From NCBI GenBank assembly GCA_938092135.1, contig CALLJL010000008.1, forward strand, positions 128,019-192,018: 64,000 nucleotides of DNA. The letters run 5' to 3'. The stretch is from an uncultured bacterium (GTDB lineage: Bacteria > Acidobacteriota > Aminicenantia > Aminicenantales > CALLJL01). Shown in pieces: positions 1 to 9,568 of the stretch. A program made the position numbers and the translations under genes. The notes under the pieces are model-generated. The model made no database searches and was not told the DNA's origin. It saw only the letters and a list, made by a program, of their open reading frames with translations. How positions within the stretch are numbered: position 1 is the first letter of the stretch; the number at the start of each line of letters is the position of its first letter.

Positions 1-26
1 ATTGTTCTCTATTTTATTAGAAGAAG

Positions 27-167
27 GAGCCATCGTGATTTAAGATAAAAAATTCAAAGGCCGGTTTACAAAATAGTTTGCAATTTGATCTAGAAAATGG
101 AGCCATCGTAAACTCTTCTTTTAAGATGAAAATCTCAAAAGAAAAGAGGTTAACTTGACGATGGCTC
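27..167. repeat. Three copies of a 10-mer, two direct and one inverted
   Basis: The word GAGCCATCGT occurs at 27-36 and again at 100-109, and its exact reverse complement ACGATGGCTC occurs at 158-167. The third copy lies immediately before the first recognisable residues of the transposase relic. The arrangement could be left over from insertion-sequence ends or target duplications, but 10 bp is short and the relation to the relic is inferred from position only. Confidence 0.4.
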
Positions 168-662
168 AAAGAAATCGAGAGGCAGCGCTCTGAATTAGAA
201 CTGACTAGTTTTATTGAGGGGGCTTTTATTAATTAGGTTTCAACCATGAAGAAATAGAAGCTAGCCAGAGCGTTAGGGATAGAGGGGATATCAGCTTCTT
301 AGGTCTGAGAGAAGACAAAGGGATTGGATGAGAGGGCGAAAGATTTTCGGACTAATCCTTTATCTGAGGAATATCCTTTTCTGTGGATTAAAGCTATCTA
401 TTAAAAGGTATGCTGTGATGCTTGAGTGGTGGACATAACAATGATGATTGCCTATTGGCTAACAAGAGCAAGGCAAAAGGAGGTTTTGGCAGTTGAATCT
501 ACAAAGCTTCCTTTAGCTATGAGGCTGAAAAAGTTTTGGCTCGAACCGGATAAAGCCAGTACCGAGAAACTGGGTTCCATCATCATTGAAGAATAAGAGA
601 GGAAATACCTGGAGGCAATGCGATGTGATGACTATGCTTATTATGCTTTTAATAAAGCTGAA
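165..662 (+). pseudogene. Decayed IS256/Mutator-family transposase
   Basis: One continuous reading frame carries clear family signatures although it is interrupted by seven stop codons (TAG at 234, 255 and 300; TGA at 306 and 423; TAA at 402 and 594). Readable stretches include KLARALGIEGISAS (258-299), GLDERAKDFRTNPLSEEYPF (321-380) followed by LWIKAIY, VVDITMMIAYWL, EVLAVEST, and then the C-terminal-like LEPDKASTEKLGSIIIEE. These match the conserved GVS/LGIEGIS...RPL..eYPylWlDA.Y.KVR and PD.e.A...l regions of IS256-family transposases. No frameshift is visible, so decay was mainly by substitutions. The catalytic core between VEST and KLPLA (near 503) appears deleted by roughly 100 codons, and the N- and C-terminal parts are missing. 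It cannot encode a working enzyme. Confidence 0.8.
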
Positions 663-897
663 AAGCTAGCCCTGGTTTTTGGAAAATTAAGTAATTTAAA
701 TAGTTAATCAGGCCAATTAAGAAAGGAAAAGGGAGAGATGGCGATAGCCAAATTAAAAACAAAACTTGGCAGGGCAGAAAATTGTTGCTTTTAGTTTAAA
801 TTTTAAGGATGGAAAATACCGAAGGAGAAAATATTAGCTTAAAAAAGAGAAGCAGAGAAATTTCTGTCGGATTTAGTTTTTATTTTTAATTTTCAGT

Positions 898-1728
898 CTA
901 AGTTGCGAGAAGTTTAGCTTCCTTAGGAGTTTCTCCAGAAGACAACTGGTAGATTAGCCAAATTTTTAGAGGCTGAGGCATTTCTTGTCTTGGACCAAAT
1001 CCACCCACTCTTGCTTGTGGTCCAAAGCCCTCTCCTGAGGGGGGTCTACCCATGCCTCCACCGGCCCTTAACAACGGTTGTCTTCCTAATCTCAGCTCTC
1101 CGATCTCTAAGCCGAGACTAATTATTTTTCCAGGTTCAGCACCAACCGCCAGGAGGTTTTTTTCAGACAATCTTAAAGGGATTTTGAGCTCATAAACAAA
1201 GACACCCGGTTCAAACGAGGCCTGGATTTCAAGCCCTTTTTTCTTAGCCTGCATAACCTCAATCCTTTCAGGTTCTTCTTTTCCTGATTTTATTATTTCC
1301 AGCTCGGAAGGCAGCATCATCGGCTTTTCTTTTTCCCTATCTTCAGGTGGGCCAAACATTCGGGGAAATTGTCTTCTTTCTGGGATAACGCCAAGAGGAT
1401 ATTTAATTCCCCAATTCTTTTTCTTTTTACCTTTCTCATCAAACCATAATATTAGTCCCTGGCTTATAATTTGAGACACTCTTGGGCGGCTATGAACTAC
1501 AAAATTAAAATAAAGAAAATCTTGGTCATTGAGAAGACCAAGAACAATTTGTTCCTTCTCTAAGAAGAATTGGGTGCCCTTCCAATCATCAGCCTTGCCG
1601 TCGACAAAAATCTGTCGATCGAGCCACTTGCTTGGTGCTCGATAGGTCCTAACGGTGGCGCATCCTGCCATTAAATCAAGGATAATTAAAATGAACAAAA
1701 ACTTAAAATTCTTCCATCCTCTAATCAT
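898..1728 (-). CDS. Predicted lipoprotein with CBM9/DOMON-like sugar-binding-type fold
   Basis: The product (about 276 aa) starts with a basic, hydrophobic leader ending in MAGC, so it is probably lipidated at that Cys and held in a membrane. The sequence IFVDGKADDWKG followed by a short beta-rich stretch with LGLLNDQDFLYF resembles the start of carbohydrate-binding family 9-like domains found in many exported proteins. A Gly/Pro/Arg-rich stretch follows near residues 220-255. I use the ATG at 1728 rather than the GTG at 1740 because GGAGGT lies 4 nt upstream of that ATG and would sit inside the coding region if the GTG were used. It lies downstream of the TonB-dependent receptor on the same strand, about 390 bp away. 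Function is unknown; sugar or surface binding is only a guess from the fold. Confidence 0.7.
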   Translation of the reverse strand: MIRGWKNFKFLFILIILDLMAGCATVRTYRAPSKWLDRQIFVDGKADDWKGTQFFLEKEQIVLGLLNDQDFLYFNFVVHSRPRVSQIISQGLILWFDEKGKKKKNWGIKYPLGVIPERRQFPRMFGPPEDREKEKPMMLPSELEIIKSGKEEPERIEVMQAKKKGLEIQASFEPGVFVYELKIPLRLSEKNLLAVGAEPGKIISLGLEIGELRLGRQPLLRAGGGMGRPPSGEGFGPQARVGGFGPRQEMPQPLKIWLIYQLSSGETPKEAKLLAT

Positions 1729-2119
1729 TTTTACCTCCACTTTATCAAATTAAAAGACCCAATTGCACAAAACTTATCTTCTTTAAGGTTAAACTTCACG
1801 ATAATTTTTTTGATGCCGTAATAGTTAATTATGAGTCTGAAATTAATCTTTCTATCCACTTTGAATTTTTACTTTTATGAATTTCATTATAAAAACCCAT
1901 TAAAGACTAATTCATATATTCCAAGGTTCTTGTTGTTTATTGAGTTTTTTAAAAGGAAAGCAAATCAGGGCCCTGTTTAGAGGTGAACCAAATTTAAATA
2001 ACTCTCTTTGCATTATTAGCAGAAAAGCTAACATAAACGGAATTTCTTTATTTAATCTCTTTAAAATCTTTTCTTCTTTCAGTCCTTCAAAAGGAAGGAG
2101 CCATATCTGTTAAAGCCCT
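1729..2119. other. Intergenic, AT-rich, no gene seen
   Basis: This stretch separates the receptor stop codon from the lipoprotein start. I see no open frame, RNA gene or strong hairpin. It should contain the lipoprotein promoter if that gene is not co-transcribed with the receptor, but I cannot point to convincing -35/-10 boxes. Confidence 0.5.
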
Positions 2120-4588
2120 TTAAAATCTGATATCAAAAAAGATGTTGACGGTAAGTCCCATGTAATGAAAGTCATTCTCAACAAGCTCCCCAGCCATGAT
2201 CTCGAATTCCTTATACCAGACATTTTTCCGATTATAGACATTGAAAAGAGTTAGCCCGGCTAAGGCTTGATATTTGTCAACTGGAAAGCGAAAGGTTGCC
2301 GCTAAATCAAGCCGGTGATAATCAGGCAAACGGCCACTATTTTTTTCGCCCATGATTGGACGCTCTATCGTTCTTTCGCCGATAGTGACATTTTCAACTC
2401 CAGCGAGAGGCGTGTAGGGTTTTCCGGTTGCATATATCCAGGTCGCGGCAAATGTCCATTTTTTCCATTGATAAGAATTTACTAATTTTATCTCATGTGT
2501 CTGATCATGATTTGCAGGAAAGGGCTTAGAAGATAAATCCGGGAAAAAGTATTCTACCCGGCTAATAGTATAACTTAACCAGCCTGTATAGCTTCCATAT
2601 TTTTTTTGGATTAAAGTTTCGAGGCCCTTAGCTGTTCCTGTACCATTATAAATAAACTGGTTATAATTTGAGCCTTCCCGGGGAGTTCGGAAGCGAATGG
2701 CCAATTCTGAAAGACCGCTCAATTTTTTATAATAGCCTTCGAAGTCAATTAGAAAAGTTGGATCTTCTATACTTATTCCAATAACGTTATGAATGGCCGA
2801 ACCTGCAGGAACATTGGTTGTCCCCGATAAGGCCCAAAATTCTCGATTACCTCGAAGGACATCCTCTCGAGTTACCCGGCTAACAAATTGATGATATTTT
2901 CCCCAGGCTGCCTTCAATCTAATTGGACCGAAAATATTCAGGCTTAAGGAAAGGCGAGGGTCATAATAAATCTTTTTCGTCAGATCAAAATAAGATATTC
3001 GAAGACCTGGAGTTAAAGTCAACGGAGGAAATGGCGCCCATCGGTCTTGAAGGTAAGCCTCAAAGACATTGCCTCGGTCGTCTCTTTCAAGTAATCTCTG
3101 CAAACTCATAGACTGAGAAGAAATGTTTCCAAACCATCTTACCGGTGTTTGGCTCAGATTTTCATTCGAAGTTTCATAATCATATTTAATCCTGATAGAG
3201 GTAGCCTGAAGCCCGAACCCAAGCTGGTGCTTTCTTCCTAACCAGATCTCATTGTCAAAGCGAACTGAAAAATCATAAAGATTATTCTTTTCGACCAATC
3301 CAGCTTCTCGGTTAATTTCAAAAACTTCTGCTGTTTCAGGATCGGTGCGGCTGATTTTGACGCGAGATGCCCTATCTTGAATATCAAAATAATTAGAGTA
3401 GGAAAAGATAAGATTAGATTGGCTAAAGTTGTTCCAGCGGCGAATCCAGTTAAGCGCAGCTATTCCTGTATTCCCCCATTTCCGAAGGTCGCTTATATCA
3501 CTTTTAAACGAAATAGAGGCTCCGCTCTGAAAGAAACGGGGTGGCGACATCTCCTGGGTTCTTGAGTTGTCCAAATTATCTTTGCCATTATATAAGCTAA
3601 AAGAGAATTCATCTTTAGAGCTCAAATTAAAACTGGCTTTGGCATTGATGTCATAAAAATAGGAGCGAGGTTGCACCTCAAATTGGGAAAAAATCCCTCT
3701 GCCGCCACCAGGACCTATTGGTCGCCCCTGAAGAATAGGGTTTTGCCTGAACATATTCATTATTTTTTCATAAAGGGGACTCTGAAATGATCTCCGACCG
3801 GCAATGAAGATTGAGCCCTTCCCCATCAACGGACCTTCAGCATGACCGTCGAAACTGAGCAAACTGGCTCCACCGCTTGCTCTCCACTGCCCCGCATTCC
3901 CTTTTTTTCCTGAAAGCTCTAAAACACTCGAAAGCCGTCCTCCATATTTAGCCTCAAATCCGCCTTTCATTAGTCGGGCTTCTTCTAAAGCTTTCATGTT
4001 GAAGATGCTAAAATAACCAAAAAGATGATCAACATGATAGATGGTAAATCCATCATAAAGAATAAGATTCTGATCAGGTGTTCCTCCCCTAATATACAAA
4101 CCTGAAGAGGCTTCATTACTTCCACTTACGCCAGGGAGAAGCTGGAAAGCTCTGAAAATATCCTGAGCTCCCAGACTTGGCAAAGACGTTATTTGAGTAG
4201 GGGTCAGAGCCACTTCGCTTATTTTATTAGGAACTGTCAATAGGGAAAGCTCAGCTATTACTTGAATTTCTTCTTCCATTTTGGCTGGTCTTAAAACAAT
4301 AGTCACCACGGTCATTGTTCCGGCAGCCACAAAAATTGTCTTTGTTTCAGTTTCAAAACCAGGAAGAGAAGCTATTATGGTGACGATACCAGAGGGGGCG
4401 TTCCTCAATAAAAACTTTCCATTTTCGTCACTGACGGTGCTGATTCCTGTGCCTTTTATGGCTATGTTTACGCCAGGAAGCTTCGTTCCATCATCTAGCT
4501 GAACGGTGCCAGAAATCGTTGTCTCTTGAGCTCTAAGGAGACCGAATATGAACAGTATAAATACTAACAAAAGAACCCTCTTATTCAT
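2120..4588 (-). CDS. TonB-dependent receptor with CarboxypepD_reg-like domain
   Basis: An 822-aa outer-membrane receptor. Residues 1-20 form a signal peptide. About 22-105 is a carboxypeptidase-regulatory-like beta-sandwich (ISGTVQLDDGTKLPGVNIAI...SDENGKFLL). About 115-240 is the plug (LYIRGGTPDQNLILYDG, MKGGFEAKYGGRLSSVLEL), and the rest is the beta-barrel ending in Phe, as expected for BAM substrates. Such proteins import large ligands such as oligosaccharides, peptides or metal chelates with energy from TonB; the ligand here is not predictable. No SusD partner is adjacent. The start is supported by GAGGAGG a few bases upstream of the ATG. It is divergent from the C69 peptidase gene across 393 bp. 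Confidence 0.9.
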   Translation of the reverse strand: MNKRVLLLVFILFIFGLLRAQETTISGTVQLDDGTKLPGVNIAIKGTGISTVSDENGKFLLRNAPSGIVTIIASLPGFETETKTIFVAAGTMTVVTIVLRPAKMEEEIQVIAELSLLTVPNKISEVALTPTQITSLPSLGAQDIFRAFQLLPGVSGSNEASSGLYIRGGTPDQNLILYDGFTIYHVDHLFGYFSIFNMKALEEARLMKGGFEAKYGGRLSSVLELSGKKGNAGQWRASGGASLLSFDGHAEGPLMGKGSIFIAGRRSFQSPLYEKIMNMFRQNPILQGRPIGPGGGRGIFSQFEVQPRSYFYDINAKASFNLSSKDEFSFSLYNGKDNLDNSRTQEMSPPRFFQSGASISFKSDISDLRKWGNTGIAALNWIRRWNNFSQSNLIFSYSNYFDIQDRASRVKISRTDPETAEVFEINREAGLVEKNNLYDFSVRFDNEIWLGRKHQLGFGLQATSIRIKYDYETSNENLSQTPVRWFGNISSQSMSLQRLLERDDRGNVFEAYLQDRWAPFPPLTLTPGLRISYFDLTKKIYYDPRLSLSLNIFGPIRLKAAWGKYHQFVSRVTREDVLRGNREFWALSGTTNVPAGSAIHNVIGISIEDPTFLIDFEGYYKKLSGLSELAIRFRTPREGSNYNQFIYNGTGTAKGLETLIQKKYGSYTGWLSYTISRVEYFFPDLSSKPFPANHDQTHEIKLVNSYQWKKWTFAATWIYATGKPYTPLAGVENVTIGERTIERPIMGEKNSGRLPDYHRLDLAATFRFPVDKYQALAGLTLFNVYNRKNVWYKEFEIMAGELVENDFHYMGLTVNIFFDIRF

Positions 4589-4981
4589 TATGGCCTCCTC
4601 TTCTTAAAAAATAACCAATTCGATTCCTCCTCGCTAAATTCAGTCCACCTATTTAAATATTTCCAATTAATAAAAGGTTTCATTCTTTCAAAAAATAATC
4701 TGGCTTAATTTTCAGGTTATCGATGGTTTGATTTATACAGGGTAAAGGTCAGCTTTTTGATATCCTTCCTGAACAAAATTACCAGCGGGATTTAATCAGA
4801 ATCTCTGCCTTTCTCTCTCTTAATAAAATATGAGTAAATTTCCAGAGCCAGGCGATAAATTTAGAGAACCGTGATAAAAGGACAAAAATTTGAAAAAAGA
4901 GATAAAAATGATGGAATTGACAGAGACAATTAAATGATGACAGAATGAGGGCGATTTAAAGAGATATGAGGGAGGTGTAAG
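4589..4981. other. Divergent intergenic region between receptor and C69 peptidase
   Basis: No gene is seen. The stretch must hold the promoters of the two divergent genes; one candidate for the rightward gene is listed separately. The left half is AT-rich without clear boxes for the receptor. Confidence 0.5.
4917..4946 (+). promoter_or_regulatory. Candidate sigma70-type promoter for the C69 peptidase
   Basis: A perfect TTGACA at 4917-4922 is followed after 18 bp by CAGAAT at 4941-4946 (4 of 6 against TATAAT). It would give a leader of about 30 nt before the GTG start at 4982. The assignment is pattern matching only. Confidence 0.35.
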
Positions 4982-6730
4982 GTGAAAGCTAAGAAGACCT
5001 TTTCCCTTGGCCTTATTTTAATTATTTCTCTTCTTTTTCTCTCCTGGCCAGGCCGCGAGCCTGCAGCCTCCTCCGCCCCTGATGATAGACTCGATGGCTG
5101 TACGGTAATTATGGTCGGGAAAAAGGCTTCGACCGATGGCTCAGTCATGACCACACACACCTGCGATTGCGGTACCTGTGACTGGACATGGCGTTATGTT
5201 CCGGCAGCTGACCATCCACCAGGATCGACCAGAAAAATCTATCACATCAATCAATTTGGCACTGTTCCTCCTGAACAGGGATTGAAGTGGGATGTCCTTG
5301 AAAAGGATTTTACTGGTCTTGAAATACCCCAGGTTCCCCATACTCACGGCTATCTTCATGGTGCCTTTGGTTACATGAACGACATGCAAGTAGCTATCGG
5401 CGAATCAACCATCGGCTGCCGCAAAAAACTTGAAAATCCTACCCCCACGGCCAAATTTGATATTACCATGCTCACTCTAATCGCCATGGAAAGGGCCAAT
5501 ACAGCTCGGGAGGCCATAAAAATTATGGGCGAGCTCGCTGAAAAATATGGCTATGGTTACACCGATACTGGTGAAATGCTAGCTGTAGCCGACCCCAATG
5601 AGGTCTGGGTTTTTGAAATCATGCCCGTTGGCCCCCTTTGGACACCGGAAAGCGGTAAGCCAGGGGCAGTCTGGTGCGCCCAGCGTGTCCCCGATGACCA
5701 TGTTAGCGTCTGTCCCAATGAAAGTCGTATCGGTGAAATTGATTTAAAAAATCCTGATTATTTCATGGCTTCACCCAATGTTATTTCCTTTGCCATTGAG
5801 CAGGGTCTTTATGATCCCAAGAGCGGCCAGCCCTTTAATTGGAAAAAGGCCTATTCGCCCACCGAAGGCAGTGCCGTTTCGACGGGCGGCTCAAGAGTCA
5901 GGCTCTGGCGCTTCTTTGACCTCGTCGCTCCCTCGAAAAAATTCAGCCCGGAAACGCCCAACATGGATCTTCCCTTTTCGGTTAAGCCCGATCGGCCGCT
6001 CTCCGTGGATGATGTCATGCAGCTCACCCGAGACAAATGTGAAGGCACGGTCTTTGACCCGGCTCGTGGTCTTCAAGGTGGCCCTTTTGCTAATCCAAAC
6101 TTTTTACCCTATGGTTTTGAACTCGAAGGCAAAAGATATGCTCTACCTCGAGTTATTGGCGTCAACCGGGCTGAATATGTTACCGTTACTCAGAGCCGCG
6201 GCTGGTTGCCTAATCCCATTGGCGGCATTGTCTGGCTCGCTTGGGGCGCTCAGGATACTTCCTGCTTCTTACCCTTATATATCGGGATTACCGAGATTCC
6301 TCGCTCCTTCCAGATTGGCGACCACTGGGTTTTCAGTCGTGAATCAGCCCGCTGGGCCTTTGATTATGTAGATTTTCATACCCAAATTCTATACTCTTAT
6401 GCCATTCAGGATGTCCGAGAAGCCCAGAAGAGATGGGAAAAATCAGCTGTTGATCGTACGCCCGTCATTGATCAGACAGCCCTGGCTCTTTATAAAAAGA
6501 GTCCTGAAGAAGCTCGTCGATTCCTGACCGATTATTGCCTGAGTAACGCTAATCAAGTCATTCAGGCCTGGTGGAAACTCGGCGATGATCTTTTAGTAAA
6601 ATATAATAAGCTCTGGATTTATGATGCGAAAACCAGGCGCCGCTTGCCCCTGCGTTTTCCCGATTGGTATTTAAAATTGCTCGTCGAATATAATAAACTT
6701 CAACCTTTAACAGCGGAGAAAGAAGAATAG
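4982..6730 (+). CDS. Exported C69-family dipeptidase (PepD-like)
   Basis: A 582-aa N-terminal-nucleophile hydrolase of family C69. After a signal peptide (residues about 5-30), Cys40 in DGCTVIMVGKKASTDGS is the expected nucleophile exposed by processing; the GKKAS.DGS segment is typical of the family. Further family-like segments are GEST at about 138-141, MERANTAREAIKIMGELAEKYGYG and ESGKPGAVWCAQRVPDDH. Members hydrolyse dipeptides with broad specificity; export suggests work in the periplasm or outside. Translation starts at GTG 4982, backed by GGAGGT at 4971-4976. The gene stands alone on its strand and converges with the M16 genes. Confidence 0.88.
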   Translation: MKAKKTFSLGLILIISLLFLSWPGREPAASSAPDDRLDGCTVIMVGKKASTDGSVMTTHTCDCGTCDWTWRYVPAADHPPGSTRKIYHINQFGTVPPEQGLKWDVLEKDFTGLEIPQVPHTHGYLHGAFGYMNDMQVAIGESTIGCRKKLENPTPTAKFDITMLTLIAMERANTAREAIKIMGELAEKYGYGYTDTGEMLAVADPNEVWVFEIMPVGPLWTPESGKPGAVWCAQRVPDDHVSVCPNESRIGEIDLKNPDYFMASPNVISFAIEQGLYDPKSGQPFNWKKAYSPTEGSAVSTGGSRVRLWRFFDLVAPSKKFSPETPNMDLPFSVKPDRPLSVDDVMQLTRDKCEGTVFDPARGLQGGPFANPNFLPYGFELEGKRYALPRVIGVNRAEYVTVTQSRGWLPNPIGGIVWLAWGAQDTSCFLPLYIGITEIPRSFQIGDHWVFSRESARWAFDYVDFHTQILYSYAIQDVREAQKRWEKSAVDRTPVIDQTALALYKKSPEEARRFLTDYCLSNANQVIQAWWKLGDDLLVKYNKLWIYDAKTRRRLPLRFPDWYLKLLVEYNKLQPLTAEKEE

Positions 6731-6767
6731 ATAGATAAACCTCACAAACTAAATTTGAAAAAATTTT

Positions 6768-8225
6768 TTAGAAGCCAGGGTCGGTAATTTTTTTCTCCTT
6801 AATCGGACCAAGCTGGCGCAGGGCTTCACGAACTTCCTCGGCTCGGCCAACCACGACCAGAACAAAATTTTCTTGGGGAAGCAATCTGACCGCAGCCCAG
6901 TTGACTTCTTCCCGGGTGATTCTATCAATCCGGTCCAAATAACGATCATAATAATCAAATCCGAGTCCATAAAAAGCTAACCGAACATAGGCCATGGCTT
7001 TACTGGCGTTGGTTTCTAAAGTAGGTGGAAACTGACCTAAAACATAATTGCGAGCACTCTCTACTTCTTCAGCGCCGAAACCTTCTTTTCGGCCCTTTTT
7101 CAATAAATCCATTGTGATAGAAAGCATTTCTTTAAGCTGATCATTTTTGGTATAAGAGGAGGCTCTAAAAATGCCGCCTGGCTTCCAGCTTTGGAGCGAA
7201 CTGGAGGCACCATAGGTCAGCCCTCTTTTTATTCTCAATTCCGTATTGAGCCAGGAGGTGAAGCGTCCTCCCCATAGGGTATTCATAACTTGAGCCGCAG
7301 GCGAAATCTCATCTCCCATTCGATGGCCTGGACTTCCCAGGATAAAGTAGGCCTGAGTGGCATCGGGTTTGTCTACGAGAACAATAGTTTTTCCTTTGGG
7401 CGAAGGTAAAGGAGGTAAAGAAGCCGAGGGAACAGGACCTGTAGCTTTCCAGCGACCGAAACTAGCTTCGAGCAATTTTAAAAGCTTTTCTTTTTCAATC
7501 TGGCCAACCACGGCCATTAAGGTTTGATCAGGCCGATAACGCTGTTTATAAAAGGCCCGAATATCTTCAAGTTTTATTTTGGCTAAGGAAATCTCGGTGC
7601 CTACAGAAATATGGCCCAGGGGATGGGAATCAAAGTAAGCCTTGAGGAAATAGTAGCGGACAGCCTGGCCAGGATTATCTTTGATGGCTTTGACCATATC
7701 AATTCGCCTTGTTTGTTCTTTTTTGAATTCTTCTTCCTCAAACCAGGGAGAAATAAGACAATCGGCAGCAATTTGAAGGAGACGCTCCAAATGCTCGCTA
7801 AGGCATTCGCCGCTTCCCAGGATATATTCTTCGGAAGCGCTGAAATCGAGGGAAGCGCCCATGAAATCGATCGCCTCAGCTATTTCTTCGGCGGACATCT
7901 TCCCAGCTCCTTTGAGGAGCATATCGGCTGTCAAATTAGCTAAACCGTCTAATTCGGGTTGTTCAAAGGCGGTGCCTGTACCGGAAATAAGAAGACGGAA
8001 ACTCACTAGAGGAAGCCCAGGGTTATAAAGATAAAAAACAGTTAGGCCATTTGACAGCTTTAATTTTTCTGGTTGAGGCAGCTTAAAAGCACTCTGAGCT
8101 CGGAGAGGGAAAAGAAAGTAGAGACAAACAAAAATGAGAAAGGATAAAAATCCATAATATTTAAAATATTTATTCTTTTTCATAAGCTTTTTTCTTATTT
8201 TCCTTTCCTGCCTGAGGATTTTCAT
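6768..8225 (-). CDS. M16-family peptidase partner lacking the zinc motif
   Basis: A 485-aa M16 (insulinase/pitrilysin) fold protein with an N-terminal membrane or signal segment (about 20-45). At the place of the inverted zinc motif HxxEH it has NLTAD (residues 97-101), so it should not bind zinc itself. It keeps the R/Y-type substrate-cleft region (SWLNTELRIKRGLTYGASSS) near residue 330. In known M16B pairs one subunit carries the zinc site and the other supplies substrate-binding residues. Its ATG overlaps the TGA of the upstream zinc-bearing gene (8222-8225), and GGAGGTG lies in the last codons of that gene, so the two are almost surely translated in equal amounts and form a heterodimer. 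Confidence 0.9.
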   Translation of the reverse strand: MKILRQERKIRKKLMKKNKYFKYYGFLSFLIFVCLYFLFPLRAQSAFKLPQPEKLKLSNGLTVFYLYNPGLPLVSFRLLISGTGTAFEQPELDGLANLTADMLLKGAGKMSAEEIAEAIDFMGASLDFSASEEYILGSGECLSEHLERLLQIAADCLISPWFEEEEFKKEQTRRIDMVKAIKDNPGQAVRYYFLKAYFDSHPLGHISVGTEISLAKIKLEDIRAFYKQRYRPDQTLMAVVGQIEKEKLLKLLEASFGRWKATGPVPSASLPPLPSPKGKTIVLVDKPDATQAYFILGSPGHRMGDEISPAAQVMNTLWGGRFTSWLNTELRIKRGLTYGASSSLQSWKPGGIFRASSYTKNDQLKEMLSITMDLLKKGRKEGFGAEEVESARNYVLGQFPPTLETNASKAMAYVRLAFYGLGFDYYDRYLDRIDRITREEVNWAAVRLLPQENFVLVVVGRAEEVREALRQLGPIKEKKITDPGF

Positions 8226-9568
8226 TTTTCACCTCCCAGGGGTAAAAGCCAGCCCACAGTTTTTTTATTTTCATCAAAATATTTCGCGGCTAAAGCGGGC
8301 AGAGTCTCTCTTTTGACCGCTTTATACTCATCGATCACGGTAAAGAGCTTTTCATAACTTCCAAGAATTAATTCTGCCCAGCCAAGAAGATTAGCTTTAC
8401 CGGAAATAGTTTGGACTTCGCGATAAAAGGTGCTGCGGATGATATTTAAGGCTTTTTCAAATTCTTTAGCTTCAATTCCTTCAGTTTTTATTTTAGCCAA
8501 TTCTTCCTCAATTACTCTTTCAATCTGGTTAAGCTCGACTCCTGGTCGTGGCTTGGCATAGATTAAAAAAAGAAAAGGGTCGATGGTTTCTTCAAGACCA
8601 CCTGAGACAGCAATTGCTAATTGTTCCTCTCTCACCAGTCGGCGATGAAGACGGCTGCTGTCACCGTGAAATAGAACTTTTTCTAGGATTGAAAGACCAT
8701 AAAAATCAGGATCGAGCCTTCGAGGGGCATGAAAAGCCATAAAGAAAGAGGGGGTTTGAGCTTCCTTCCTTATTTCGATCCGACGGGGGCCCAATTGAGG
8801 CGGCTCGGCTGTGGTAACAGGCACAGGCGGCGGCCCAGGTTTTATCGACCCGTAATATTTTTTTATTAAATTAAGAGCTTCTTCTGAGTTGAAATCTCCC
8901 ACCATTACGAGGACAGCATTGTTTGGCGCATAATAGGTCCGGTAGTATTGAATTACATCCTCTCGCCGCCAGCTAAGGATATCACTCATCCAGCCAATTA
9001 CATCCCAGTGATAGGGGTGAGCAAGAATAGCTGTAGCCCGAACCTGTTCATAAAGAAGAGCATCATTGTTATTCTCAACCCCCATCCTTCTTTCGCTGGC
9101 CACCACTCCCCGTTCTGATTCAAAAACCTGGGGATCAAAAATTAGTCCCTGCATTCGATCAGATTCCATTTCTAAAACTGTTTCCAAGGCTTCAGCTGGA
9201 AACCAATCGGTGTAAACCGTCATGTCATTGGAAGTATAAGCATTATTTGAGCCTCCTTTGAACTCCATGATTCGATCAAATTCGCCCGGCCCAAATTTTT
9301 CAGTTCCATTAAACATCATGTGCTCAATGAAATGGGAAACACCCGTTAGCCCAGGACGCTCATTACGTGAGCCGACGCAGAAGAAAGTGTAAAGAGCGAT
9401 ATTGGGAATAGTATGATCTTCAAGAAGAAGAATTTTTAACCCATTTTCAAGCTGATGAACTTTAATCGCTTCTTTTTGAAATGAAGCCAAAAGAAATGGG
9501 GCAGATAAAAAGCAAAGACTGAGGAAAAAGAACCAACCCAATTGTCCTCTGCCTTTTCTTTTTTTCAT
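8222..9568 (-). CDS. Zinc-dependent M16-family peptidase (active subunit)
   Basis: About 448 aa with a signal peptide or membrane anchor (residues 10-30). The inverted zinc motif is HFIEH (79-83), and the third ligand fits Glu159 in ESERGVVASERR, the usual 76 residues downstream of the second His. It should degrade peptides in a closed chamber together with the inactive partner that follows it. I place the start at ATG 9568, preceded by AAAGGAGGT with 7 nt spacing; the longest frame would begin at a GTG at 9622 without such a site. A transglutaminase-like gene lies upstream on the same strand, separated by 340 bp, so co-transcription with it is uncertain. Confidence 0.92.
   Translation of the reverse strand: MKKRKGRGQLGWFFFLSLCFLSAPFLLASFQKEAIKVHQLENGLKILLLEDHTIPNIALYTFFCVGSRNERPGLTGVSHFIEHMMFNGTEKFGPGEFDRIMEFKGGSNNAYTSNDMTVYTDWFPAEALETVLEMESDRMQGLIFDPQVFESERGVVASERRMGVENNNDALLYEQVRATAILAHPYHWDVIGWMSDILSWRREDVIQYYRTYYAPNNAVLVMVGDFNSEEALNLIKKYYGSIKPGPPPVPVTTAEPPQLGPRRIEIRKEAQTPSFFMAFHAPRRLDPDFYGLSILEKVLFHGDSSRLHRRLVREEQLAIAVSGGLEETIDPFLFLIYAKPRPGVELNQIERVIEEELAKIKTEGIEAKEFEKALNIIRSTFYREVQTISGKANLLGWAELILGSYEKLFTVIDEYKAVKRETLPALAAKYFDENKKTVGWLLPLGGEK

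Noticed and set aside
165-662. Recoded (stop-reassigned) gene instead of a relic
   Set aside because: All three stop codons occur inside the frame and the catalytic core is missing, while neighbouring genes use normal stops.
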